DNA of 64,000 nucleotides from UBA11524 sp045591175 (lineage in GTDB: Bacteria; Bacillota; Clostridia; Christensenellales; Aristaeellaceae), in assembly GCA_045591175.1 (NCBI GenBank), contig JAZNSI010000020.1, positions 62,001 through 126,000 on the forward strand, in the 5' to 3' direction. Made by a program: the position numbers and the translations under genes. This document shows, piece after piece, positions 25,650 to 34,151 of the stretch (positions are counted from its first letter, which is position 1; every line of letters begins with the position of its first letter). The notes below the pieces were generated by a model that searched no databases, had not been told where the DNA came from, and was given only the letters and a program-made list of their open reading frames with translations.

Positions 25650-27089
25650 TTACTGCAGGATGGACACCGCATCGGAGATGGTCTTTTCCATCGCCTCGCG
25701 GCCGTACTTGTCCACGTCGTTCTTGTTCTTCTCGCCGTGGGTCAGGCAGCCGGCGCCGTTGATGCAGCCGCCCAGGCACGCCATGCCCTCGATGAAATTG
25801 CCGCCCAGGATCTTGGGATTTTTGGAGAGCTTGAGCAGCGCCATGCGGCATTCCTCGATGCCGCTGCAGATGACGGGCTTGGCCTCGAAGTCGATGTTCT
25901 GCTCCTTCAGCGCCTGCGCAACTGCCTCGGACAGGCCGCCGGAACGGGCAAAGATGCGGCCGAAGTAGGACGCATTGTCCAGCACGTCCTCGGGCAGCTC
26001 GGTCAGCTCGATCTCCTTGGAGTCGAACAGGGCCTGCAGCTCCTCGAAGGTCAGGACGGCGTCCACATATTCCTTCACACCCTCCAGCTGACGCTCCGCC
26101 TTCTTGGCGGTGCAGGGGCCGACAAAGACGACCTTCGCGGTGGCGTCGGTGGACTTGATGTACTTGGCCAGGGCCGCCATGGGGCTCATGTTGTGGCTGA
26201 CGAAATCCGCCAGCTCGGGGAAAGCGGTCTTGATGTAGCGCACGAAGGCGGGGCAGCAGGAGGAGGTCATCGCGCCCTTCTCGGCCACCTTTTCCACCAG
26301 CTCGCGGGACTCGGACATGGCCACGATATCCGCGCCCAGGGCCGCCTCGATGACGGTGTGGAAGCCCAGCTGCTTCATGCCGGTGATGGCCTGGCCGACC
26401 TTGGCATGGCTGAACTGGCTGGAGAACGCCGGCGCCACGATGGCATAGACCTTGTAGGCCTTGTTGCCCTCGGACTTGTTGATGATGTCAATGACGTCCA
26501 TGATGAAGCTCTTGTCGCTGATCGCGCCGAAGGGGCACTGATAGACGCAGGCGCCGCACTGGATGCACTTGTCGTCATTGATCTGGGCCGCGCCGTCCTC
26601 ACGGATGTCGATAGCCTTGATCTTGCAGGCGTTCTGGCAGGGGCGCTTGCGGTTGACGATCGCGCCGAAGGGGCAGACCTTCGCACACTGGCCGCACTCC
26701 ACGCACAGGGTCTTGTCGATATGCGCCACATGGTGGTGGTCAAAGGAGATGGCCTTGCGCTTGCACACGTCCTCGCAGCGGTTCGCCAGACAGCCGCGGC
26801 AGTTGCCCGTCACCTCATAACCGGCGGCAGGGCACTCATCGCAGGCGATGTCAATGACCTCAATGATGTTGGGATTGTTTTTGTCGCCGCCCATGGCCAG
26901 CTTCACGCGCTCGCCGAGGATGGCACGCTCCTTGTACACGCAGCAGCGCATGGTGGGCACCTTGCCGGGAACGATCGCCTTGGGGATGTCCAGCACTTCT
27001 TCCGCGGTCAGGCCGTCCCAGGCGCGGCGCGCGACTTCGCGCAGCACCTTGTACTTCAGATACTGTACTTTCGTGTCGAACTTTCTCAT
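25650..27089 (-). CDS. [FeFe] hydrogenase, group-B-like
   Basis: A 479-residue enzyme that interconverts H2 with protons and electrons. A cysteine-rich N-terminal region (residues 49-110) precedes two [4Fe-4S] ferredoxin motifs, CVECGQCAKVCP (about 129-140) and CIQCGACVYQCP (about 175-186). The H-cluster motifs follow: L1 TSSCCPAF near 275-282 (group A has TSCCPGW), L2 VGPCTAKK near 323-330 and L3 MACLGGCINGAGC near 436-448. Length and L1 match the monomeric group B type. It is the last gene of the adhE-hyd operon, 11 bp after the phosphatase gene. ATG 27089 has GGAGA upstream. Maturases HydE/F/G are not in this window. Confidence 0.9.
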   Translation of the reverse strand: MRKFDTKVQYLKYKVLREVARRAWDGLTAEEVLDIPKAIVPGKVPTMRCCVYKERAILGERVKLAMGGDKNNPNIIEVIDIACDECPAAGYEVTGNCRGCLANRCEDVCKRKAISFDHHHVAHIDKTLCVECGQCAKVCPFGAIVNRKRPCQNACKIKAIDIREDGAAQINDDKCIQCGACVYQCPFGAISDKSFIMDVIDIINKSEGNKAYKVYAIVAPAFSSQFSHAKVGQAITGMKQLGFHTVIEAALGADIVAMSESRELVEKVAEKGAMTSSCCPAFVRYIKTAFPELADFVSHNMSPMAALAKYIKSTDATAKVVFVGPCTAKKAERQLEGVKEYVDAVLTFEELQALFDSKEIELTELPEDVLDNASYFGRIFARSGGLSEAVAQALKEQNIDFEAKPVICSGIEECRMALLKLSKNPKILGGNFIEGMACLGGCINGAGCLTHGEKNKNDVDKYGREAMEKTISDAVSILQ

Positions 27090-27100
27090 GATCTTTCTCC

Positions 27101-28270
27101 TTAGAAGTAACTCACCTTGATGCGCTTGCCCATTTCCCTCAGGCACTTTGACAGCTCCTCCACCAGATTCATCTTGATGTTGAAGTTGATGGGCAGCTCG
27201 GGGTTTTGATGGGCGGGATTGATCGCGCGGCCAACGTAGAAGTTGATATCCGTCGCTTCCTCAAAGAGCAGTCGGCTGATCTGGGACGCGCCGTCCCGCT
27301 TCATGCTCCATTCTTCGTAGAACTTGTTCTCCCCCAGATAATCCTTGGCATACTCCACCACCTTGTTCATGGTGATGACGCCCTCGGTGACCAGGTCGAC
27401 GCCCTCGATCTCCGCCGTGGGAGGCAGGTCGGAGGAGAAGTCCAGCTTGGCGCGCAGGGGCTTGCCCAGGTACTTGGCTGCGATGGAGGAGGTCGTGCCG
27501 CCGCAAACGATGTGCTTGCCCGCCTTGGAGAAGAAGAGCGACATCATCCGGTCCGCGTCGTCACGGTTGAAGGGCGGGCCAAAGAGCAGGTTCATCGGCT
27601 CGCGTTTGCGGATGCGCACCACGCAGGCGGTGGCGTCATCGCCGGGGGCATGGCCGTAGAGCTCGTCGCATTCGTCCACCAGCATGGTGGCCAGGGTCTT
27701 GGCGGTGTAGCCCACGGGGGCCAGGGTCTCCATGAAGTCGATGATGTCCTCCCGCTTCCAGCCGAAGTTGTAGGCCATGCCGATGCCCGCGTGGGGGCAG
27801 CCGTCGGACATGGCGATGAACATGTCGTTCTCCCGGAGGCTGATGACCGACTTGAGGATCTTCTTGCCGCCGATGTTCATCTCGATCTTGGGGTAATCAA
27901 AATTCTTCTCGTTGCGGATGAGGATGAGCTGCGGGTTGTCATACTGGATGATCTCCGCGGTCTCGTTGTTTTTGAGATGGATGATGGTGAAGGTGGAGTA
28001 CGCCACGCCGCGTACGGAACAGACCGGCAGGGTCTGGGCGACCGCCTCCACGCAGTCCTCCAGGGGAAGGCCGGCAGCCAGCATGGTGGAGAAGATCTTG
28101 GAGGTCAGCGTGGACAGGATGGAGGCCTTCACGCCGCTGCCCAGACCGTCGGACAGCACGATCACCGTCGAGTTCTCGTCCGGCTCCACAATGTCCACAT
28201 GGTCGCCGCACAGCTGCTCGCCGACGTGGTTGATGCTCTTGTAGCCGATATCAGCGCAAAGGTCATTCAT
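27101..28270 (-). CDS. SpoIIE/PP2C-type serine phosphatase in the hydrogenase cluster
   Basis: A 389-residue protein. The first 225 residues form a SpoIIE phosphatase domain with metal-binding motifs VLSDGLGSG (near 37-45), MSDGCPHAG (near 155) and GDDATACVV (near 215). The last 160 residues are a separate region with no family that I recognise. It overlaps the HydS stop codon by 8 bp, so the two are translationally coupled. PP2C phosphatases linked to sensory [FeFe] hydrogenases are known, and this suggests that H2 or redox state is read out by protein dephosphorylation. The target is unknown. Confidence 0.85.
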   Translation of the reverse strand: MNDLCADIGYKSINHVGEQLCGDHVDIVEPDENSTVIVLSDGLGSGVKASILSTLTSKIFSTMLAAGLPLEDCVEAVAQTLPVCSVRGVAYSTFTIIHLKNNETAEIIQYDNPQLILIRNEKNFDYPKIEMNIGGKKILKSVISLRENDMFIAMSDGCPHAGIGMAYNFGWKREDIIDFMETLAPVGYTAKTLATMLVDECDELYGHAPGDDATACVVRIRKREPMNLLFGPPFNRDDADRMMSLFFSKAGKHIVCGGTTSSIAAKYLGKPLRAKLDFSSDLPPTAEIEGVDLVTEGVITMNKVVEYAKDYLGENKFYEEWSMKRDGASQISRLLFEEATDINFYVGRAINPAHQNPELPINFNIKMNLVEELSKCLREMGKRIKVSYF

Positions 28271-29936
28271 TGATGATCGACTCCTTCAGCTTGGTCAGGG
28301 CGATCTTGGTTTCCGCTGCGGTTTCGCCCAGCAGGGAAGCGATCTCCTGCACGATGCGCATCTGCTTTTCAACCACCTTATCGGCTACCTCGATGGTCTT
28401 CTGGCTGATGTCTTCCTTCTTTTCGCGGGCCGTTTCCTCCTCGGTCACGTCGCGCATGATGCCGATGAGCAAACGGGAGTCATAATCGTACATGACGGCC
28501 AGATCCACATACCGCTTGTACTCGGCCAGATAAACGCGGTGGCTGAGGATGTTGCGGCGGGTGTTGAGCACGGTCAGGAACACCTCGGGGTCCAGAATGC
28601 GGGCCACGTGGGCGCCCATCACGTCGGAGGCCGAGCGGATGTTCATCAGGCGGCGGGCCGCGCCGTTGACCTGCTGGACCTCCAGCTTCTCGTTCAGCAC
28701 GATCAGGCCGTTGGGGGTGTTCTCCACAATGGTATCGGAGAAGGATTCCGCCTTGTCCTTCAGGTAGGGCAGGCACATCGAGATCTCCGCCTTGCCCTGG
28801 CAGATGGCGATGGCCTTCTCACGGCAGGTGTTGTAGCCGCAGGAGCCGCAGTTCAGCTCCTGCTCGGGGCGGAACTTGCCCATCTGGCGCAGCACGCTGT
28901 AGATCTCCGCCTCAGTGGGCTCCACCGCCTTCTGGGCGATGCTGTTGAAGCCCTTCTTCAGCTCCAGCGGATCGGGCTGGTCGACGACGAAGTCCTTCTC
29001 ACCCGCGAAATCCGCCACAGCCAGATAATCCTGGATGCGGGAGGAGGAGTACTTCTCCATGATGGGGCCGCCCACGCAGCTGCCCACGCAGGCGCTCATC
29101 TCGATGAAGCACTTGTGCACCTTGCCGGCCACGATCTCCTTCAGCGCCGCGATGCAGTTTTCCACGCCGTCCAGCGCAATGTAGGTAAACTCAGGCTGAT
29201 CCTGGGCCATGGTCTTCAAAATGCCGCCGGTGGTGGGGAAGAAACGGGCGCGGCTGCATTCTTCCTCGTCCATTTCCTTTTCCAGCTCGACGCCTTCTTC
29301 CTTGAGCCAGCGGGTCAGCTCCTCATAGGTCAGCACCGCATCCACGATGTCGCCATAGTACGCCGCTTCGTCCTTCTTGGCGACGCAGGGGCCGATGAAA
29401 ACGGTCTTGGCAGTGGGATTGCGCCGCTTGATATCCAGACAGTGGGCCTGCATGGGGCTGACCACATCCGCCAGATACTCCAGCGCAGCAGGATAGTACT
29501 TCTGGATCAGCAAGTTGATGGAATGGCAGCAGGAGGTGATGATGACATCCCGTGCTTCCTCCTTGAGCATGCGCTCGTACTCCGTCTTGACCATGGTAGC
29601 GCCGATGGCGGTCTCCTCCACGTCGTAGAAGCCGAGCTTCTTCAGGGCACGGGTCATCGCACCGATGCCGACGCCGGGATAATTCGCCACGAAGGAGGGC
29701 GCAAGACTGACGATCACCGGATCGCCGGACTGCAGAAGCACCTTGGCCTTCTCCGTCTCGTTGACGATCTCCTTGGCGTTCTGCGGGCATACCACGAAGC
29801 ACTGGCCGCACAGGATGCACTCATTGTTGATGATATGCGCCTGACCGCCGGAGAAGCGGATCGCCTTCACAGGGCAGTGGCGGATGCACTTGTAGCAATT
29901 CATGCAGTTGGACTTCTTCAGTGTCAGACAGTTCAT
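28263..29936 (-). CDS. hydS: Sensory [FeFe] hydrogenase with PAS domain (HydS type)
   Basis: A 557-residue soluble protein. Residues 11-55 hold two [4Fe-4S] motifs. Residues 70-340 form an [FeFe] hydrogenase large-subunit domain with L1 TSCCHSI (134-140), L2 IGPCVAKK (181-188) and L3 MSACVGSCVGG (280-290). Residues 363-390 form a further Fe-S motif, CGSCGYNTC plus downstream Cys. Residues 400-500 are a PAS domain, and residues 500-550 are a charged helical tail. This order matches the HydS/group C sensor described beside hydA in Ruminococcus albus. It probably signals through the coupled phosphatase downstream. The L1 Pro-Gly of catalytic enzymes is replaced by His-Ser. Confidence 0.9.
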   Translation of the reverse strand: MNCLTLKKSNCMNCYKCIRHCPVKAIRFSGGQAHIINNECILCGQCFVVCPQNAKEIVNETEKAKVLLQSGDPVIVSLAPSFVANYPGVGIGAMTRALKKLGFYDVEETAIGATMVKTEYERMLKEEARDVIITSCCHSINLLIQKYYPAALEYLADVVSPMQAHCLDIKRRNPTAKTVFIGPCVAKKDEAAYYGDIVDAVLTYEELTRWLKEEGVELEKEMDEEECSRARFFPTTGGILKTMAQDQPEFTYIALDGVENCIAALKEIVAGKVHKCFIEMSACVGSCVGGPIMEKYSSSRIQDYLAVADFAGEKDFVVDQPDPLELKKGFNSIAQKAVEPTEAEIYSVLRQMGKFRPEQELNCGSCGYNTCREKAIAICQGKAEISMCLPYLKDKAESFSDTIVENTPNGLIVLNEKLEVQQVNGAARRLMNIRSASDVMGAHVARILDPEVFLTVLNTRRNILSHRVYLAEYKRYVDLAVMYDYDSRLLIGIMRDVTEEETAREKKEDISQKTIEVADKVVEKQMRIVQEIASLLGETAAETKIALTKLKESIINE

Positions 29937-30030
29937 CGACTGCTACTTCCTTTCACTGACGTATTTTTTCTAAAACGGACATGCAGACGACGCCCTTTTC
30001 AGCCCCGTCTGCCAATGAAACATATATCAA

Positions 30031-30279
30031 TTACCGGAGTTTGGCGAGCACATTTTTCTGGAAGAACTCCTTGAAGTCCTCCTTGGTCACGCCGGTATGC
30101 ACCTCGTCGTCCACCTGCACGGTGACGCCGATGCGGTTGCACTTGCCGATGCAGAAGCTCCCCGCGAGGGTGACCTCGCTTTCAAGATGATGCTCGGCAA
30201 CAGCAGCCTGCAGCAGCTCCACGATCTCGGCAGAGCCCTTGATGTGGCAGGAGCTGCCCACGCAAATCTGAATGATCAT
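30031..30279 (-). CDS. Thioredoxin-like [2Fe-2S] ferredoxin (second of pair)
   Basis: An 82-residue protein of the NuoE/HoxE C-terminal fold. Four cluster ligands are placed as CVGSSC (residues 6-11) and CIGKC (about 43-47). It would carry one [2Fe-2S] cluster and pass electrons to or from the hydrogenase proteins. It starts 3 bp after the sister gene's stop codon. A 94-bp gap to hydS follows with no clear terminator. Confidence 0.88.
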   Translation of the reverse strand: MIIQICVGSSCHIKGSAEIVELLQAAVAEHHLESEVTLAGSFCIGKCNRIGVTVQVDDEVHTGVTKEDFKEFFQKNVLAKLR

Positions 30280-30282
30280 GCC

Positions 30283-30522
30283 TTACACCTTTTCCTTGAC
30301 GTTCTTCTGGAAGAAATCAGCGACGGTATCAGGGGTGACGGAGAAGAACTCGCCATCCACGGTGACGCAGACGCCCTTCTGGCACTGACCCATGCAGAAG
30401 GTGCCGCCCAGTTCCACCTGATCGCCCAGGTTGTTTTCCGCGATCAGCTTCTGCAGCTGGGTGACGACCTGACGGGAACCCTTGATGTGGCAGGAGCTGC
30501 CGATACAAACAGTAACCTTCAT
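30283..30522 (-). CDS. Thioredoxin-like [2Fe-2S] ferredoxin (first of pair)
   Basis: A 79-residue protein, paralogous to its downstream neighbour. It has the same CIGSSCHIKGS N-terminus and a CMGQC second pair of ligands. The two share most of the first 20 residues but differ in the C-terminal part, suggesting divided partners. GGGAGG precedes the start. It is the first gene after the kinase, behind an intergenic hairpin. Confidence 0.88.
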   Translation of the reverse strand: MKVTVCIGSSCHIKGSRQVVTQLQKLIAENNLGDQVELGGTFCMGQCQKGVCVTVDGEFFSVTPDTVADFFQKNVKEKV

Positions 30523-30546
30523 TTCTTTTGTCCTCCCTTACATTCA

Positions 30547-30582
30547 GCCTCCCCCGGTGCACAAATCGCGCCGGGGGCAGGC
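30547..30582 (-). promoter_or_regulatory. Intergenic GC hairpin within the adhE-hyd operon
   Basis: A stem of GCCTCCCCCGG against CCGGGGGCAGGC with a 13-base loop lies between the kinase stop codon and the first ferredoxin. No T-run follows on the minus strand, so an mRNA processing or stability element is more likely than a full terminator. Confidence 0.5.
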
Positions 30583-30591
30583 AAAAAGTTC

Positions 30592-31341
30592 TTATTCGTA
30601 ATCCACAACGTTGACCCAGGACAGCAGGAACTCGCGCTCCTTCTCGTTGCCCTTCACGGACTGGGAAGCAGCCACGATGGGCATCCACTTCTGCACGTAC
30701 TGCTTGGCGGTGTCGCTCTTCTTGCAGAAGAGGTCGAGGTACTTCTTCGCACCGTCGATGTCACCGTTCAGCCAGAAGAGCAGGTAGGTACGCGCCGCAT
30801 CGGCGGAAGCGTTGCCCTGGGTGGCATGAGCCCAGTCCAGGATGTAGGCCGTGCCGTCCTCGGTGATGATGACGTTGGAGGGGTTGAAGTCGCCGTGGCA
30901 GACCTTCTTGTGCTTGGGCATGCCCTCCAGACGGGTGTGCAGCTCGTAACGGGTGGTGGCGTCCAGCTCGGACATGCTGATCTTGCGATTCATCTTGTCC
31001 TTGAGCTTACCCAGCATGGGGCAGGTCTTGCTCTGCACCTGCAGCTGGATGTCCACCAGCATTTCGAGGTACTCGTCCTTCTTCGCGGGCTCCTCCTGCA
31101 TCATCTGCGCCAGGGTCTTGCCCTTGATGTACTCGGACACGATGGCCCACTTACCGTCCACCATGGTGACTTCCAGGACGGCGGGGATATTCAGGCCGGT
31201 TTCCTCAATGCGGGCCTGATTCAGCGCCTCATTGAGCACGTCCGCCTTGGAGTAGTCCTCGCTGAACACCTTGATGCAGCGGTCTCCGTCGCGGTAGATT
31301 GTTTTCTTGTTTCGAACGGCAATCACACGGTCAAGATTCAT
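30592..31341 (-). CDS. Aminoglycoside-phosphotransferase-fold kinase
   Basis: A 249-residue protein with kinase-like motifs: an N-lobe YRDGDRCIKVF strand, a catalytic loop CHGDFNPSNVI near residue 150 and a metal-binding ILDWAHA near residue 170. This APH/choline-kinase superfamily phosphorylates small molecules and, rarely, proteins. It resembles a clostridial/Fibrobacter phosphotransferase subfamily that I cannot name with certainty. Its place between adhE and the hydrogenase genes, opposite a phosphatase in the same operon, is unexplained. ATG 31341 has GGAGGAG 7 bases upstream, 23 bp after adhE. Confidence 0.8.
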   Translation of the reverse strand: MNLDRVIAVRNKKTIYRDGDRCIKVFSEDYSKADVLNEALNQARIEETGLNIPAVLEVTMVDGKWAIVSEYIKGKTLAQMMQEEPAKKDEYLEMLVDIQLQVQSKTCPMLGKLKDKMNRKISMSELDATTRYELHTRLEGMPKHKKVCHGDFNPSNVIITEDGTAYILDWAHATQGNASADAARTYLLFWLNGDIDGAKKYLDLFCKKSDTAKQYVQKWMPIVAASQSVKGNEKEREFLLSWVNVVDYE

Positions 31342-31364
31342 TATACTCTCCTCCTTTTCCCTCG

Positions 31365-33977
31365 TCAATTCTTTTTGCCATAGTAAGCGTTCAGGTACAT
31401 CTGCTTGATTTCGCTCATCAGCGGGTAGCGGGGGTTCGCGCCGGTGCACTGGTCGTCGAAGGCCTGCTCGACCATCTCATCCAGGTTGTCCAGGAAGACC
31501 TTCTCGTCAATGCCGTACTCGGCGATGGTGTCCTTGATGCCGACCTTGTGCTTCAGCTCGTTCACCAGAGCGATCAGGCCCTCCAGCTTCTCCTCGTCGG
31601 TGTTGCCCTTCACGCCCAGGTAATCGGCGACCTCAGCATAGCGGGCCAGGGTGTGGGGATGGTCGTACTGGGAGAAGGTGCCCATCTTGGCAGGAGCCTC
31701 GGCGGCGTTGAAGCGCAGGACCTCTTCGATCATCAGCGCGTTGGCGACGCCGTGGGGCAGGTGGTGGAACGCACCCAGCTTGTGCGCCATGGAGTGGCAC
31801 ACGCCCAGGAAGGCGTTGGCGAAGGCCATACCGGCCATGGTGGCGGCGTTGGCCATCTTCTCGCGGGCCTCGATGTCGGTCTGGCCGTTTTCATAGGCAC
31901 GGGGCAGGTACTGGAAGATGGTCTTGAGCGCCTTCAGGGCCAGGCCGTCGGTGTAGTCGGTGGCCAGCATGGCGGCGTAGGCTTCCAGCGCGTGGGTGAC
32001 AGCGTCGATGCCGGAGGCAGCGGTCAGGCCCTTGGGCGCGGACATGTGGAAGTCGGTGTCGATGATGGCCATGTTGGGCAGCAGCTCGTAATCGGCCAGG
32101 GGGTACTTCACGCCGGACTTCTCGTCGGTGATGACGGCGAAGGGGGTCACCTCGGAGCCGGTGCCGGCAGAGGTCGGGATCGCAATGAAGTAGGCCTTCT
32201 CGCCCATCTTCGGGAAGGTGTACACGCGCTTGCGGATGTCGATGAAGCGCATGGCCATGTCCATGAAGTCGGCTTCGGGATGCTCGTACAGCACCCACAT
32301 GATCTTGGCCGCGTCCATCGCGGAGCCGCCGCCCAGGGCGATGATGGTGTCGGGCTTGAAGGCCGCCATCTGGGCCGCGCCGTTCTTGGCGTTCAGCAGC
32401 GTGGGATCGGGCTGCACATCGAAGAAGGTGGTGTGCACGATGCCCATCTCGTCCAGCTTGTCGGTGATGGGCTTGGTGTAGCCGTGCTCGTAGAGGAAGG
32501 TGTCGGTGACGATGAAGGCGCGCTTCTTGCCCATCACGTTCTTCAACTCGTCCAGAGCCACGGGCAGGCAGCCCTTCTTGATGTAGACCTTTTCAGGCGC
32601 ACGGAACCACAGCATATTTTCCCTTCTTTCAGCGACCGTCTTGATATTCAGCAGATGCTTCACGCCCACGTTCTCGGAAACCGAGTTGCCGCCCCAGGAG
32701 CCGCAGCCCAGGGTCAGGGAGGGAGCAAGCTTGAAGTTGTACAGGTCGCCGATGCCGCCGTGGGAGGCAGGGGTATTCACCAGCACGCGGCAGGTCTTCA
32801 TGCGGGCCGCGAAGGCGTCCAGCTTGTCCTTGGCGGTGATGGTGTTCAAGTAGATGGAAGAGGTGTGGCCGTAGCCGCCGTCAGCAACCAGCTGGGCAGC
32901 CTTATCGAGAGCCTCCTCGAAGGTGGCCGCCTTGTACATGGCCAGCACGGGGGACAGCTTCTCGTGGGCGAACTCCTCGCTCAGCTCGACGCTCTCCACC
33001 TCGCCGATGAGGATCTTGGTGCCCTCGGGAACCTTCACGCCGGAGAGCTCCGCGATGCGGGTGGCCTTCTGGCCGACGATCTTCGCATTCAGCGCGCCGT
33101 TGATGATAATGGTGTGGCGCACCTTGTCGATCTCGTCGCCCTTGAGGAAGTAGCAGCCGCGGCGGGCAAATTCCGCCTTGACGGCCTCGTACTGGCTCTC
33201 CATGACGATCACGCTCTGCTCGGAGGCGCAGATCATGCCGTTGTCGAAGGTCTTGGAATGGATGATGGAGTTGACCGCCAGCAGCACATCCGCGCTGTCG
33301 TCGATAATGGCGGGGGTGTTGCCCGCGCCGACGCCCAGGGCGGGCTTGCCGGAGGAATAAGCAGCCTTGACCATGCCGGGGCCACCGGTGGCGAGGATAA
33401 TATCCGCCTCGCGCATGACGGTGTTGGTCATCTCCAGGCTGGGAACGTCGATCCAGTCGATAATCCCCTCGGGCGCGCCGGCAGCCACAGCGGCTTCCAG
33501 CACCAGCTTCGCCGCAGCGATGGTGCAGCCCTTGGCGCGGGGGTGGGGGCTGATAATGATGGCGTTGCGGGTCTTCAGGGCGATCAGGCACTTGAAGATC
33601 GCGGTGGAGGTGGGGTTGGTGGTGGGGATGACGGCGGCAATAACGCCGATGGGCTCGGCGATCTTCTGGATGCCGTAGGCCTTGTCCTCCTCGATCACGC
33701 CGCAGGTCTTGGTATCCTTGTAGGCGTTGTAGATGTATTCAGCAGCATAGTTGTTCTTGATGACCTTGTCCTCAACAACGCCCATGCCGGTCTCTTCCAC
33801 AGCCATCTTGGCCAGCGGGATGCGGGCCTTGTTGGCAGCGGAGGCAGCAGCCAGGAAGATCTTGTCCACCTGCTCCTGGGTATAAGTCGCGAAGATCTGC
33901 TGGGCCTTGCGGGTGCGGGCGATGGCCGCCTCCAGCTTCTCCACGCCGTCAATGATGTCGTACACTTTCGTTTCCAT
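31365..33977 (-). CDS. adhE: Bifunctional acetaldehyde/alcohol dehydrogenase AdhE
   Basis: An 870-residue fermentation enzyme reducing acetyl-CoA to acetaldehyde and then ethanol, reoxidising two NADH. The N-terminal half (about 1-445) is a CoA-acylating aldehyde dehydrogenase with IPTTNPTST, ATGGPGMV and the catalytic Cys in GMICASEQS. The C-terminal half (about 460-870) is an iron-dependent alcohol dehydrogenase with GGGSAMDAAK and a metal-ligand stretch HSMAHKLGAFHHLPHG. The length is normal. ATG 33977 is preferred over the GTG one codon earlier because GGAGGAG then lies 7 bases away. A Rex-type operator lies about 70-85 bp upstream. Confidence 0.97.
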   Translation of the reverse strand: METKVYDIIDGVEKLEAAIARTRKAQQIFATYTQEQVDKIFLAAASAANKARIPLAKMAVEETGMGVVEDKVIKNNYAAEYIYNAYKDTKTCGVIEEDKAYGIQKIAEPIGVIAAVIPTTNPTSTAIFKCLIALKTRNAIIISPHPRAKGCTIAAAKLVLEAAVAAGAPEGIIDWIDVPSLEMTNTVMREADIILATGGPGMVKAAYSSGKPALGVGAGNTPAIIDDSADVLLAVNSIIHSKTFDNGMICASEQSVIVMESQYEAVKAEFARRGCYFLKGDEIDKVRHTIIINGALNAKIVGQKATRIAELSGVKVPEGTKILIGEVESVELSEEFAHEKLSPVLAMYKAATFEEALDKAAQLVADGGYGHTSSIYLNTITAKDKLDAFAARMKTCRVLVNTPASHGGIGDLYNFKLAPSLTLGCGSWGGNSVSENVGVKHLLNIKTVAERRENMLWFRAPEKVYIKKGCLPVALDELKNVMGKKRAFIVTDTFLYEHGYTKPITDKLDEMGIVHTTFFDVQPDPTLLNAKNGAAQMAAFKPDTIIALGGGSAMDAAKIMWVLYEHPEADFMDMAMRFIDIRKRVYTFPKMGEKAYFIAIPTSAGTGSEVTPFAVITDEKSGVKYPLADYELLPNMAIIDTDFHMSAPKGLTAASGIDAVTHALEAYAAMLATDYTDGLALKALKTIFQYLPRAYENGQTDIEAREKMANAATMAGMAFANAFLGVCHSMAHKLGAFHHLPHGVANALMIEEVLRFNAAEAPAKMGTFSQYDHPHTLARYAEVADYLGVKGNTDEEKLEGLIALVNELKHKVGIKDTIAEYGIDEKVFLDNLDEMVEQAFDDQCTGANPRYPLMSEIKQMYLNAYYGKKN

Positions 33978-34044
33978 CACACTTCTCCTCCTTGAATCAA
34001 TCGCGCTGCCAGCGGATGGCGCGCGGAGTACTGCACCTCTGGGT

Positions 34045-34062
34045 ACGTTAATATTTTAACAA
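34045..34062 (-). promoter_or_regulatory. Rex-type operator upstream of adhE
   Basis: The minus strand reads TTGTTAAAATATTAACGT, matching the Rex consensus TTGTTAA-N4-TTAACAA at all but the last few bases. Rex represses fermentation genes such as adhE when NADH/NAD+ is low. It lies 68-85 bp before the adhE start, where a repressor would cover the promoter. Confidence 0.75.
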
Positions 34063-34078
34063 ACAAATCAGGAAATGG

Positions 34079-34092
34079 GTATTACGAAATAC
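34079..34092. promoter_or_regulatory. Palindrome GTATT-N4-AATAC upstream of adhE
   Basis: A 5-bp-arm perfect inverted repeat lies 17 bp beyond the Rex-type site and before the LysR gene's end. An imperfect GGTTATC/GATAATACC pair lies just beyond it. It could be a LysR-type operator (T-N11-A-like); this is inference. Confidence 0.35.
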
Positions 34093-34151
34093 ATCAACAG
34101 GTATTATCATTCCCGATAACCAATGGAATGTATGGTCAAATAGTCACCAAA

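Noticed and set aside
31299..33995. Open frame of 898 codons on the plus strand opposite adhE
   Set aside because: It mirrors adhE in a GC-rich genome, has a low-complexity Val/Gly/Asp/His-rich composition and no ribosome site. adhE has full motifs.
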